A DNA stretch of 64,000 nucleotides. Origin: Dichetophora obliterata. Its lineage: Eukaryota > Arthropoda > Insecta > Diptera > Sciomyzidae. This document shows, piece by piece, positions 45,610-56,294 of this stretch. The stretch covers positions 72,548,346 through 72,612,345 of the forward strand of contig OY986438.1 of the NCBI GenBank assembly GCA_963920525.1. Direction: 5' to 3'. A model generated the notes under the pieces. The model was not told the origin of the DNA, searched no databases, and saw only the letters and a list, made by a program, of their open reading frames with translations. The position numbers were made by a program, and so were the translations under genes. The first letter of the stretch is position 1. The number at the start of each line of letters is the position of its first letter.

Positions 45610-46362
45610 TTTCTATTTTCTTGTGGATTTGAAAGATCATTTCAGGTTCAGTTGTACATGTCCAGGCCAATTGGTTTGTCAGAGGATCTTTGTGTTAGGG
45701 TTATTGAGGATTTAAATAAAATAGCTAAGTGGGCGAAGGTAAATATGCTTAAGTTAAACCCTTTAAAATCGTACGTTTTGCCTATTGCTAACAACTTGCT
45801 ATCTATTCAAGATTTGCCTCCAATTCTCCTTAATAATGTCGAGCCTTAATTTGTTAGCAAGATAACCAACCTTAGATTTATAATTAACTCCTCCCTGTCA
45901 TGTGAGGATCATATCAACTCATGCGTTAGAAAGCTGTATTATGGGCTGCGCAGCCTTCGGGTTACTGTAAATTTTGTGCCAGTCAAAATTAGACATAAAC
46001 TGGTCTTGCAGCTTCTGCTGCCTATAATCTTGTTGCATTTAACAACGCGGCCCGCTATGTTTATGGTCTGAGAAGGTTTGACCACGCATCTATGTTCGCA
46101 AAACAATTACTTGGGCGAGGTCTTCTTAGTCATCTTGAAGCTAGAAATTGCATATTCTTGCATAAAATTATACATACACAGAGTCCTCGGTATCTGTTTG
46201 ACAAACTCCATTTCTACAGGTCAAGTAGAAACATCAATCTCTTAATTCCTAGGTAAAATTTTATCAATTCCAGTAGATTTTTTTTCGTGCACGCAATCAG
46301 ATTGTGGAATTCATTGCCCATTGGCATTAAATTAGTTTCCAGTAGTAACACCTTTAAGCATT
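45610..46362 (+). pseudogene. Non-LTR retrotransposon RT C-terminal fragment (plus)
   Basis: Blocks in order: LNKIAKWAKVNMLKLNPLKS, LRFIINSSLSCEDHINSCVR, KLYYGLRSLRV, and after shifts NNAARYVYGLRRFDHASMFA, KQLLGRGLLSHLEARN and AIRLWNSLPIG. This is the same region as the relic at 16853-17374. It starts after the RT catalytic core and has stops near 45847 and two or more frameshifts. Confidence 0.75.
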
Positions 46363-46363
46363 T

Positions 46364-46893
46364 ACGGCCCTATTCTGGCAGCTTAACTAAGCTCACAACA
46401 TTAACAAAATAGTTAATATTAACAATTTGTTAAGGTTTCGTATTCTGCTGCAAATTTAAAAGCTATTTTAATTACAATTTTGTTAATGACAGAAAGAGTC
46501 TTAACAACGAATGAAATTTACGTGCTTAGATAGAAAATTGTTGTGCAAATAATAAAAAAAATACAAATTATAATATAATATTGAGTTTAGATACATTAAA
46601 CTGAAAAATGGAATAATTGTACTTATTTTATGTATTGATAATGAAATCTTTCAGTAGCCGTGACAAGCGCTTGCAAATTCACAAGCTGCACTCGAAGCAT
46701 CTGTTCATATCGTGCATCTCTTCTTTCTATAGGCATATCGATTTTCACCATGCATGGTGAACTTTAAAAGCTTTTTAAGCTTTTATGTTGTAAATTATTT
46801 TTAAGAATACTAACATTTACATAACATAACAATCAGCTTAACAAGAGCTCCGTAACTATTTCTTGTTAAGCTAACAGCCAGAATAGGGCTGTA
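46364..46893. mobile_element. MITE with ~17-bp inverted ends (GGCCCTATTCTGGC)
   Basis: ACGGCCCTATTCTGGCAGCT at the left is inverted as AGCCAGAATAGGGCTGT at the right. Inner TTAAC.../...GTTAAGC also pair. No coding is seen. Harbinger-type ends are possible, but I cannot fix the target duplication. Confidence 0.6.
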
Positions 46894-47113
46894 TTAAAAA
46901 ATTTCAAGAAAGGATTTCAATATCAAAATTTAGGTAAGTGAAAATGGGTGAAATGAGCGTGATCAAAACAAATTATGTTACAATCTAATCTAAGATACAC
47001 ACAATATGTGTATTCAAATTGAGCAAAGTGCATGAAGCAATTTAGATTTGTTTTAATATCAATAAAACAAACAAACAAACTGAAAATAAGTTTTATTAAT
47101 ATAAACATACAGC

Positions 47114-47326
47114 CCAATTCTGAATGATTTTTCCCGGGGAATCGGAAAAGGGAGTTTTCATTATTAAGACGAAGTTCAAAAATATTTTGGAAATGTTTAA
47201 TGTCAATTTGTTCATCAACCGACAATATTCATGAGTGTAAACAAAAAATATGTGATATCTTTATTTGCTATCTTAAAACTGAAAACTCCCTTTTCCAATT
47301 CCCCGGGAAAAATCATTCAGAATTGG
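47114..47326. mobile_element. MITE with ~46-bp inverted ends
   Basis: CCAATTCTGAATGATTTTTC at 47114 is inverted at 47326, and the match extends ~46 bp through CCCGGGGAAT and GGGAGTTTTCA with one mismatch. Length 213 bp, non-coding. Confidence 0.75.
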
Positions 47327-47702
47327 TCTGATAGTATTAAATTGTATGAGTATTGTAGAAGGAATGCAATTCGCAAAGAATTTAAGAATTTTCAATTATT
47401 CTTTTTTTATCCAATACTAATTTTTTTATTCATTATTAATTTTTTAGTCATTACTAATTTTTTACTTACTACACATGTAAACAGCATTTTTGCGAGGCGA
47501 TACCGACCTCACTAGTTCCATTTAGTATATTTTCTAGATAATAAAAATAGCTTAAACTTTTCCAAATTGGTGCGGATTTTTTTTTAAATCGGATTTTTCG
47601 ATTTTTTTAAGTTTTGAAAAATATGTCCAGTTATGATTCTATAACTTCAAAAGTTTTTTTTCGTACTACAAAATTTACACATGTTTGCAAACGAGACATT
47701 TA

Positions 47703-47927
47703 TCAGGCATGTTCTGCATTCCACTTCCGAGTGGAAGTGAAAACAAATCATAATTGAACTCGATATTTGGTGTTCTACATATGACTTTTTTCGTTTTGTA
47801 TATTATTTAATTTACTGATATAATCAATTTTATTTACGAAAAAAGTTATGCATAGCACAACAAATATCGAATTCAATTATGATTTATTTTAACTTTCACT
47901 CGGAAGTGGAATGCAGAACATGCCTGA
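47703..47927. mobile_element. Palindromic MITE with TA target duplication
   Basis: The ends TCAGGCATGTTCTGCATTCC and their inverse, ~65-bp arms with a few mismatches, are flanked by TA (47701-47702, 47928-47929). The 225-bp size and TA fit a Tc1/mariner-type MITE. Confidence 0.75.
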
Positions 47928-47929
47928 TA

Positions 47930-48339
47930 CAGGCATTTTAAAGTACACAAAAATATATAAATATTTTTGTTTTGATTTTTATTTTTTGCTAAAAAAAATT
48001 TTTTACAAAAATTTTTAAGTTCCAAGAATATGTTTGTAGCAGCAGAATGAATACTTTACTTATTTCAGTTTTAGTCAATATTACCTCCTGCAAAATATGC
48101 GTTATCGAATGGAATTATAGGTCGCAAAGATTAGGAGTTCAGTATTCGACCACAATTTAAAAAAACCGTTACCCTGATCACATGCAATAACAATAGAGTT
48201 CAGCTACTACAGCTTTTTCACACTTTCTCCGCAATAGCTCATTTTAAGAACCAATCCAATATCATTGAAATAACTCAAAGATATCGATAAAAGTGGTCCA
48301 ATAAAAAACCAAAAGGGAGAAAAATTTACCCACCATAAT
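47930..48339 (+). other. No gene recognised
   Basis: Contains one diverged unit of the 140-bp repeat seen at 52145-52590 (around 48100-48160, GGTCGCAAAGATTAGGAGTT then CAGTATTCGACCACAATTT). Confidence 0.5.
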
Positions 48340-48401
48340 ATGGGTTGGGCTCAGGGACAACACAAGACATAACAACTAACCATGCGTTTACATAGATCTA
48401 A

Positions 48402-51142
48402 TCATACTTTAGTTTTCAATCTACTTTTGAGTTGACCTTTCGACAAGTTAACATCAAACACGTTACAGTTGTTAACAAAGGCACTCATGCGATTTAATGG
48501 AGCAGTTAACATATAATTTGTTCTACTAAATGGTAAATAAATCAAGTTGTTAGAGTTTCTACTGCTTCTACGGTTAGTGTTAAAATTTATAAGAGAAAGA
48601 AGCTCTGGAGAGTCGAATACACCAGTTATGAGTTGGTGTAAGTAGACGATATCAGCAGATTTTCTTCTTTCACTTAAAGATTGCATTTTTAATAATTTCA
48701 AACGATCCTCATATGGAGGAAGGTTAAATGTGTCAGTTCCACTCAAGCCTCTTAGAGCAAACCGAACAAAACGTTTTTGAATTCTTTCTATACGATCAAC
48801 ATGCACATTGTAATGTGGGGACCATACTTGACAGAGTTGTAGTTGTTATTAAGCTATCAAACTCTTTGGCCCACCGTTTTATAAAACCAAGCATAGAAGA
48901 CGCTTTTTTACAAATTGTATCAATATGCATGTTAAACGACAATTTAGAATCCATGCATATACCAAGGTCTTTGACGGTAGTTACACGACTTAAAGCAGTA
49001 TCTTTAATTTTGTAATCAAAAATAAAATTGTTCCTTTTACGCGAAAAGGTCATAGTTTGGCATTTATCTGGATTTAAAAACATGTTATTTTTAGAACACC
49101 AAACCTCAAAGGAGTTCAAGTCTGACTGGAGCAGGTCTGAATTGTCATTAGAATCAATTGTTCTGTATATTTTCATATCATCTGCATAAATAAGCAAATG
49201 GGAGTGTTTAATGACGTGGGTAACATCATTAATTGCCAAAATAAACAGAAGTGGGCCCAGGTGGCTTCCTTGAGGAACACCCGATTCTGCAACAAATTCA
49301 GAAGACAACACGCCTCGGAACCGTATTTGATAAGATCGCTCCATCAAATACGATTTGATCCAGTTTACAAAATATTGTGGAAATCCCATTAATTTAAGTT
49401 TAAATAAAATTAGATTATGTGGTAATTCAATAGATTTTAAGCAGAATGTAGTGAAATCAAGGAGATTAGACACAGTGGATCTGCCAGTAACAAAACAATG
49501 CTGACGAGTTGTCATGACTTGCCCACAGTGAATTTTCACTCGATCGTACACTATTCGCTCAAAAAGTTTAGGAATCGAAAACAATTTAGCGATAGGCCTA
49601 TAATTAGTGACGTCGTTCCTGCAACCTTTTTTGTAAATAGGACTGATATAAGATTTTTTCCAAAAAAGAGGAAAATTACTTTCATTAATTGATTTATTAA
49701 AAAGTAACGAGAGAGGCTGACACAAAACGGAGCCGCATTGTGTTAACACTGCGGCAGGAATTCCATCTGGTCCAGCGCTAAAATCCTCATCGATTGATTC
49801 AATATACTTAAAAATATCCTCTGAGGTAAAAGATATATGCCCCAAAGAAACTCTGGATGCGTTGTTCATATAATCAAAATACGCTAAATCAGGATTAAAA
49901 GAATCTGAACAGAATGATTCTTTAAAAAGATTGGCAAATAAGCCACAAATAATGGTGGAATCGTCAGTAAATCCATCCTGAAATTTGAAAGAAGAAGGAA
50001 ATCCATCAGTCTTTTTCTTAATATTAATAAATCCCCAAAATTTTCTTGGATCAGACAAAATACTCAGCTTCATATTATCCAAATACTCATTATATAATGC
50101 AGCTGAGCAATTCTCAAATTCCAGAAACAAACGTTTGTATGTTTCTAGGTCATTTGAGTCAAAACTACAAACATATTTCTTCAATGCCCTATTCCTATTG
50201 TTGCGAAGAGTCTTTAAATCCTTTGTGTACCAAGGGTACGCAGAATTTTTCGCAAATTTGAGACTATATGGTACAGACTGAGAAAACATGGCAAAGAGCT
50301 CCGTATAGAAATAATTTATTGAACTGTTAAGATTATTATTATTTATGTATTCTGTAAAAATATATTTAATTTACTATAAAGTAAATGATTCAACCCCAAA
50401 AAGTCAGCTTTTTTGAAATTGAATTCATAAACTGTGTCAACAGAGCTTGAATTTACCATATTATCCCTATCGGATTTATACCAAATACTCAAAGGTGGAT
50501 GGTAATTATCAATAGTAGTCAAAGCATGAAGTGCTTTCTGAACAATGACATTGTTACTGTCTGTAGTTAAGACTAGGTCAAGCAGCCTTTCCAGACTATT
50601 ATAAATACAACTAACTTGTTGTAAGTCAGAACATATATTGTCAACAAATATATGTTCTTGGCGTGTCTTCGAATTAGATGCACAAAAATGTGTTTCATCG
50701 TCAGAAGAATGCCATTTTAAGTCAGGCAAATTAAAATCGCCCAACAATAAAATGTCGTCATTAACGTCAAGTAAATTTAATATAAATTCTATGCAATCCA
50801 CAAGGCTTGCATAACCTCTACACTGCTCTTTGGAGGAACGTATGCATTAATAACATATACATTAGAATTGCAATGTACAACCTTAACGCATATAAGTTCG
50901 ATATTAGCAGAGCAGGGAATATCAATAAAGGAACTAACACAGGAGTTCCTTACAGCTAATAGGACACCACCACCAACTGCAGAATTATTGTCAGCGTGTC
51001 TGTCCTTCCTATATACTTCAAAACTATTGTCAAACAGTTCTAAGTCAGTAATTCCTCCGTCCAACCAAGTTTCAGTTAACGCGATAATATCTTCAGAAAA
51101 ATTCTGAGTTGACAAAAAAATGTCGCGCGTCTTTGAACGCAA
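48402..51142 (-). pseudogene. ORF2 (endonuclease-RT) of the CR1-like element; motif A deleted
   Basis: The endonuclease is in two frames: DIIALTETWLDGGITDLELF, GGGVLLAVRNS and INAYVPPKS; then, after a shift near 50795, LLLGDFNLPDLKWHSSDD. RT (50289-48796): SAGPDGIPAAVLTQCGSVL, ISPIYKKGCRNDVTNYRPIA, HCFVTGRSTVSNLLDF, GVPQGSHLGPLLFILAINDV and YADDMKIY. At 49420-49428 the text jumps from CLKSIE to LPHNLILF, so about 20 residues, including the YTDFSKAFD motif A with its catalytic Asp, are missing in frame. A further break near 48800 shifts into the C-terminal part (48806-48402). Confidence 0.88.
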
Positions 51143-51177
51143 TCCCCTTACATTTTGATAGTAAAGGGAAAGCCTAT

Positions 51178-52122
51178 TTAGTTTTTTTGGGTCTGACTGG
51201 TGATATTATTCGTCCTTCTAGACCTGTGTTTAGTCTTAAGCTCAGAAACAAAGATATTATCAGCCCACAGATTAGAGCTCAGAACAGTTGCAAACTCTTC
51301 AGCAGCTACTGTGAGAATAAATGATGCGTGGGACGGTTTATTGCCAATTTTCTTGCATGAGCAGAAAGCAGCCTGACTTACTAATTGGTTGTGTTTAACA
51401 AACGTCAATACATTTTCACTTGTTGTGTGGGTCTGACGTGAAATTAAAAATTTTTTTTTTCTCGACAAAGCTCTTAAATTTAATGAACTATTGCGCTCAT
51501 TAGTTATGTCATTTCTAGCCGGGGGAGAAACAGATGGAGAAGATGGAGTAATAACTATATTATCTATTCTCACTGGCGTAAACACTGGTTTAGCCGAGAT
51601 CTGCTTCATTTCTAAAGTGGCTGGAAGCGTCATGCGCCGCTTATTACTTTTATTTTTGGAATTATTTATCTTTTTCTTCGAAATATTTAGGTCTTTTTTA
51701 GATGAAATTGTTTGAGTCTCAGAAGAAGAGGCTGGAAGAGTCTGAGACAATGCGGTCGAAATATTTACCGATGAAGACTTTTCATCATAAATGCTAGCAC
51801 TGTGTGAGGTGCTTACTTCATTAAAAAATGTAACAATTTCTTTAAAATTGTTATTTAAAGCGTTAAGACTATCACCGTAAAGCTTAATTTTTGAGAAAAA
51901 CTCATCTGGTGAAAGAACCCTACACGAAGCACAATACCAGCGAAGACCTGATCGTGGTGAGATTAAATCATCAAGACACGACTTAGAGATCCCAGCACAT
52001 GATTTATGGAACAAACGCCCACATGGGCCAGAACAACTGAACATACGGTTCAGAATGTTTTGACTTTTGCAAAGCTCGTCTAAAGAACAAGCAGCAAAAT
52101 TTTCTACGGAAAAATATTCCAT
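51178..52122 (-). CDS. ORF1 protein of the CR1-like element, PHD-type zinc finger
   Basis: It is 314 aa from the ATG at 52122; the frame is open a little upstream but without ATG. Near the N-terminus, CSLDELC, FSCSGPCGRLFHKSCAGISK and RWYCASC form a C4HC3-like PHD finger, as in ORF1 of several CR1/L2 elements. The middle is Ser/Lys-rich (SKKDLNISKKKINNSKNKSN), a likely RNA- or DNA-binding linker. The C-terminal ~80 residues have no recognised domain. This ORF is intact although ORF2 is broken. Confidence 0.7.
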   Translation of the reverse strand: MEYFSVENFAACSLDELCKSQNILNRMFSCSGPCGRLFHKSCAGISKSCLDDLISPRSGLRWYCASCRVLSPDEFFSKIKLYGDSLNALNNNFKEIVTFFNEVSTSHSASIYDEKSSSVNISTALSQTLPASSSETQTISSKKDLNISKKKINNSKNKSNKRRMTLPATLEMKQISAKPVFTPVRIDNIVITPSSPSVSPPARNDITNERNSSLNLRALSRKKKFLISRQTHTTSENVLTFVKHNQLVSQAAFCSCKKIGNKPSHASFILTVAAEEFATVLSSNLWADNIFVSELKTKHRSRRTNNITSQTQKN

Positions 52123-52144
52123 AGCGAATAAACAAAGTTCAATA

Positions 52145-52590
52145 ATTTTATGGAATTCGGTATTCGACTTCAATTTACACGTGCCATTTCACTGATTACA
52201 TTTTATGGGCGCACAGCTTCGGAATTCGGTGCTTGACCACAATTTACTCGTGCCGTTTCACTAATAACATATTATGGGCGTTGGACAAGGGGACGTGGCA
52301 CATCCCACGCCAACCAAATTTACGATATTGAATAGTTTTGGAGTAATAGGTAGCACAGCCTCGGAATTCAGTATTCGAACTCAATTTACACATGCAGTTT
52401 CACTGAAAAGATTGTATGACGTTGAACAAGGAGGCGTGGCACCTACCATACAACCCAAAATTGATAAACTGAATAGCCTTTGAGTTATAGGTCGCACAGC
52501 TTCGGAATTCAGTATTCGACCTCAATTTACACATGTAGTTTCGCTGATAACATTTTATGGGCGTTCGGCAACGGGTGCGTCGCAGCAACG
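52145..52590 (+). repeat. Tandem repeat, ~140-bp unit, about 3.5 copies
   Basis: Units begin near 52150, 52219, 52361 and 52501 with (T/C)TCGGAATTC(A/G)GTATTCGA. They share CAATTTACACATG, TTTCACTGATAACATTTTAT and ATAGGTCGCACAGC. The first unit is shortened to ~70 bp. Copies differ by about 10-20 percent by eye. Confidence 0.8.
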
Positions 52591-52689
52591 CGCAGTGTTT
52601 AAGCTAGTTATTTATACGATTGCAAAGATTTCGTTTTGTTTTGATTTATTTTTGACATACAATATCTTACTCATTGAAAAGAGTTTACA

Positions 52690-52845
52690 GTGTTATATTT
52701 ATTATATGACATTATATTACATTATGTTACGTTACATTAAATTACATTACATTATATTACATCATAGTACATTATATTACTTCCTGGTACATTACATTAC
52801 ATTGCATTACATAGCAATACATTACATTACATTATATTACATCAA
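52690..52845 (+). repeat. Microsatellite-like (ATTAC/ATTAT)n
   Basis: Imperfect pentanucleotide ATTAC runs about 150 bp. It joins directly to the env-like relic. Confidence 0.85.
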
Positions 52846-53880
52846 TTCTATTAGTGGTCATCTTCCGCCAGCTCGATCACTGCCTGTTGATATTGATAAC
52901 CTTGTACAATTCTACAAAATCATGAAGGCAGAAGGAGCAGTGAACAAAAATAAAGTGATATTTGAAATAAAACTGCATCTCATCGATCAACAAAATTTCG
53001 ATTTATTCCAAGTAACTTCCATTCCTACACAAACAAATGGAAGTCTTATTTCAATAGAAACTGATGTTGCCTTATTAGCAGTCAACTCACATCGAGATCA
53101 ATTCTTTACCTTAAATTATTAAGAACTCAGATCATGTTTCACAACGAAATTAAAACTTTACATATGCGACAACAAGGGACCTGTTTAGTAGAGAATCATC
53201 TATTCATGCTTGTGAATTTCGCATGTTTAATAATAAAACCGACACACAATGCAAACTAGGCAAATTGCAAGGAGCCTTTTCTTGGACGCAACCAAAAAAC
53301 AGAAACAGAAATCTTTGTAACAATTTCAGGCATCGAAATATTAGTGGTGCTCGACACTCGAGTTACGCAATTAACTCTAACTGGTTCAGGCATGTTTACA
53401 ATGAACCCAAACTGATCCATGAAGAGTGATGCCATCACCATTCAAGGTCATCACTTATCTTCCAGCGTCATGCATACCTCATACATTAGATTCAAGGGAG
53501 GCAGCGCGATTGCATCATCAGACGGAATAAAGGAAATATCTAACTCAACAACTACTCCATTCGAAACCCAAATAGGAAAATGAACTACACTACAAAATCA
53601 GTTAGAAAATGAAGACTTCATTAAGCTACCTGAAATAGTGGTTTCCAATAGCCAGCACCATCACATTGTGATCACATTGTACTGACAGCTATACTTCATT
53701 GCTGTTATCCATAACAATAATCGTCATCTGTGTACTATTGATACTTAAACGCAAACGGAATTCTAGCATGTCACCGTATGCACCACCAAAACCAGCTCGA
53801 AGGCACATTAATGAGTCATCCCTTAATGTACATTTTAATTGGGATTTTTCTTAACGACATCTGTTTCGAACTAACAAGAT
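52846..53880 (+). pseudogene. Env-like gene relic of a BEL/Pao (roo-like) retroelement, C-terminal half
   Basis: The first ~90 codons are open (to 53120) and have the look of the roo/errantivirus-type envelope ectodomain. Further downstream, in several frames, come a cysteine-containing region, and a hydrophobic segment near 53695-53750 followed by a basic tail with MSPYAPPKPARR, the expected transmembrane anchor and cytoplasmic tail. There are multiple stops and frameshifts, and the 5' half is replaced by the microsatellite. The assignment is from memory of family patterns and is supported by the polypurine tract and LTR that follow directly. Confidence 0.6.
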
Positions 53881-54023
53881 AAGGCCAGCGACAATTAGTT
53901 AAGCAACAGCTCAACGGGCGGGATAATGTTTAGCTCTCATTAAAATAACAAGTTTTAAAATAAAACAACAACAAAAAATTCAATATTATTGTCAACAAAT
54001 AAACAACTGTTTCGTGGTCATCA

Positions 54024-54370
54024 CGAAAGTGGCGGCCGTAGCCTAGTGGGTAGAGTGCGTGGCCCCTTAGCTAAGGAACCGCGGTAGCCCGGGTTCAATT
54101 TCAGCTCAGACAGAAAAGTTTTTTCAATTGAAATAATTTTTCTGTTCGGTCGTCATCTCTCTGCAGACAATGGCAAACCTCAGAGAGTAAAAATTGTCAT
54201 GTAAAGCTTCTTGAGAACATAAGCCGTTCGGAGTCGGCATAAAACACGTAGGTCCAGTTCTCGGTCATTTGTGATTAAACATTCAATAACACGCACAACA
54301 CAATTGGTCAATAGAAGCTAGGTCAAAGTCCTTCCAAGGGCTGAAATGGCCAGTTTATTTTATTTTTATA
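54024..54370 (+). repeat. tRNA-derived SINE (family A), full length, with 14-bp target duplication
   Basis: TTTCGTGGTCATCA occurs at 54010-54023 and 54371-54384. The body contains the A box (GTAGCCTAGTGGGTAGAGTG), B box (CCGGGTTCAATTTCAGC), the family body and an AT-rich tail. The long target duplication indicates LINE-type retrotransposition. Confidence 0.92.
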
Positions 54371-54430
54371 TTTCGTGGTCATCAACCTAAGCCAACAACA
54401 ACAGCTTTAATTTACTATGTCAGCAACCAG

Positions 54431-54781
54431 CACCCAAAAAATATTTAGGATAAATTTACGAATAAAATCTTTGTAGAAATACAAACAGAGGCTATTCGTA
54501 GAATGTACAAATGTTTTGTACATAGTTTGTAGTGTTGGCAGCATGAACAAACATTTTTTTAATTCTAAAAATCTATAATGTATAAATTTGTGAACTGAAC
54601 GAACATTGTTTGCTAATATACAAAGCGGTGGCAGCAGCGTATTTTTGTAGATGTTTCTTTTGTACAAAGTACAAACGGTCATTTGTATTATTCACAAAGT
54701 CGTTCGTAGGCTGAAAAGAACAAACAGCTTTGTAGAATATAATAATTGTTTTGTACATAGTACGAAGCTTTTTTTTGGGTG
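54431..54781. mobile_element. MITE with CACCCAAAAAA ends
   Basis: CACCCAAAAAATATTTA at the left and TTTTTTTTGGGTG at the right are inverse. The interior is rich in TGTACA/TTTGTAC palindromes. Related to 44766-45180. The target duplication is not clear. Confidence 0.55.
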
Positions 54782-54899
54782 AGGCTTGTACGCTTTTAAG
54801 TACAACAGCTTGACCCACATTAATATTTTGCCTAATCAGCAATGTGGCGGCTAGAAATTGAATTCATTATTATTTTCTATTTTTTTAAACATTTCGTAA

Positions 54900-55930
54900 T
54901 ATCATTAATTTGCTGGACAGTAACAAACTGTTGGACTCCATATAATAACATAAGCATAAACTAAAGTAAAGCAAAATAAAAACAACAAGAAAAGGGAGAA
55001 AAACTGAGAAATTAACACTGAAATCTCATCGCCTATGTTGTTGTATTGTGCTAAGATGCGCTTGCACGAGGCAAGCACGACCCGGGTTCGATTCCCGCCG
55101 GCATCACAATGATTTCTGATGCAGTCTGTAGCAGGGCCAAATTTGCAATAAAATCAGCTAGTGATGTTTTCCTTTTCATATTGAAAAATTTATTGTTGTT
55201 GTTTCTTTAGAAAAAATTCGTTAGAGCAATTATTTGTTTTAACCTGACCTAAAGCTCAATAAACGATTTTAAACTACCAAACAACTAGAATTTGTATTTA
55301 AAATCAAGAATAGTTTAAACTATCAAACATTACGAATTTGTATTTAAATCATAGAAAATCAACATAATAAATAGCAAGGTCATATAGAAAACTTTAATCA
55401 AATAGTGGAGCCCGACCAAAAACGCACTGAAACAGCCTGAAGATTTATCAGCAAATCTAAAAACATCTTCAGTAACCATGCTTTGTTAGTGGTGAATTCC
55501 AACAAACATTTGGACTCCATATAATAACATACGAATAAACTCAAGTAAAGCAAAATAAAAACAACAACAAAAAAAGGGAGAAAAACTGAGGAATTGTCAC
55601 TGAAATCTCATCGCCTCTGTTGGTGTATTGCGCTAAGATGCGTTTGCATGAGGCAAGCACGACCCGGGTTCGATTCCCGCCGGCATCACAAAGATTTCTG
55701 ATGAAGCCCGTAGCAGGGCCGAAATTAAAATAAAATCAGCTAGTGATGTTTTCCTTTTCATATTGAAAATGTTGTTGTTGTTGTTTCTTTGGAACAAATT
55801 CGTTACAGCAATTAATTGTTCTAACCTGACCTAAAGCTCAATAAACGATTTTAATCTATCAAACATTTAGAATTTGTATTTAAATCATAGAAAATCAACA
55901 TAACATATAACAAGGTCATATAGAAAATAT
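54900..55930 (+). repeat. Interspersed repeat family B, tandem pair (plus), with pol III B-box
   Basis: Two ~590-bp units carry CCAACAAACATTTGGACTCC, GAAATCTCATCGCCTCTGTT, GACCCGGGTTCGATTCCCGC and ATAGCAAGGTCATATAGAAA. The GGTTCGATTCCC B box in a tRNA-like context suggests a SINE component. It is the same family as 31690-32850. Confidence 0.85.
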
Positions 55931-56294
55931 TAATTTGTTAAATTCGCAATATTATTATGATTTTAGTTTGTAATATATATTATTAATGAAGCTTATTTTC
56001 GCTTACAATTAGTATGCTTATTATGAATAAAAGCAATCAATTTTAAATAGACAAGCAAGAGTAACCATTATTGTGTACTTCAATTTAATTCAAAGGAAGA
56101 AACCTGGATCAAGTGCTAAGGTTTCCAACATTCATACAGGAATCGGTTTATGTGCAAAATCCTATAGCAGCACTTACAATATTTTATGTGCGCTAAGCCT
56201 GGTTCAAGTGCCAAGGTTTCCAATCTTCATGCAGGAATTGGTTAATGTGCCAAATCTTACAGCAGCATTTGCAATATTTTATGTTCGCTAAACA

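Larger units (their letters stand above)
48340..52140 (-). mobile_element. CR1/L2-like non-LTR retrotransposon, nearly full length, decayed (minus)
   Basis: ORF1 with a PHD-type finger (52122-51178) is followed by ORF2 with endonuclease, RT and C-terminal region (51142-48402). The 3' end lies near 48340. The C-terminal pattern (ERIQKRFVRFALRGLSG, LPPYEDRLKLLKMQSLSERR) is that of the CR1/L2/Daphne group. A 140-bp tandem repeat abuts its 5' end at 52145. Confidence 0.8.
53927..56294 (+). repeat. LTR of the BEL/Pao-like element, inflated by later insertions
   Basis: It starts TGTTTAGC and ends GCTAAACA, perfect 8-bp inverted ends. CGGGCGGGATAA (polypurine-like) precedes it and TTGGTGACCCC (the primer-site region typical of BEL elements) follows. 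AATAAA occurs at about 56024. Inside are SINE A (54024-54370), a MITE (54431-54781) and repeat family B (54900-55930). A ~95-bp block is tandemly duplicated at 56098-56290. Confidence 0.75.
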
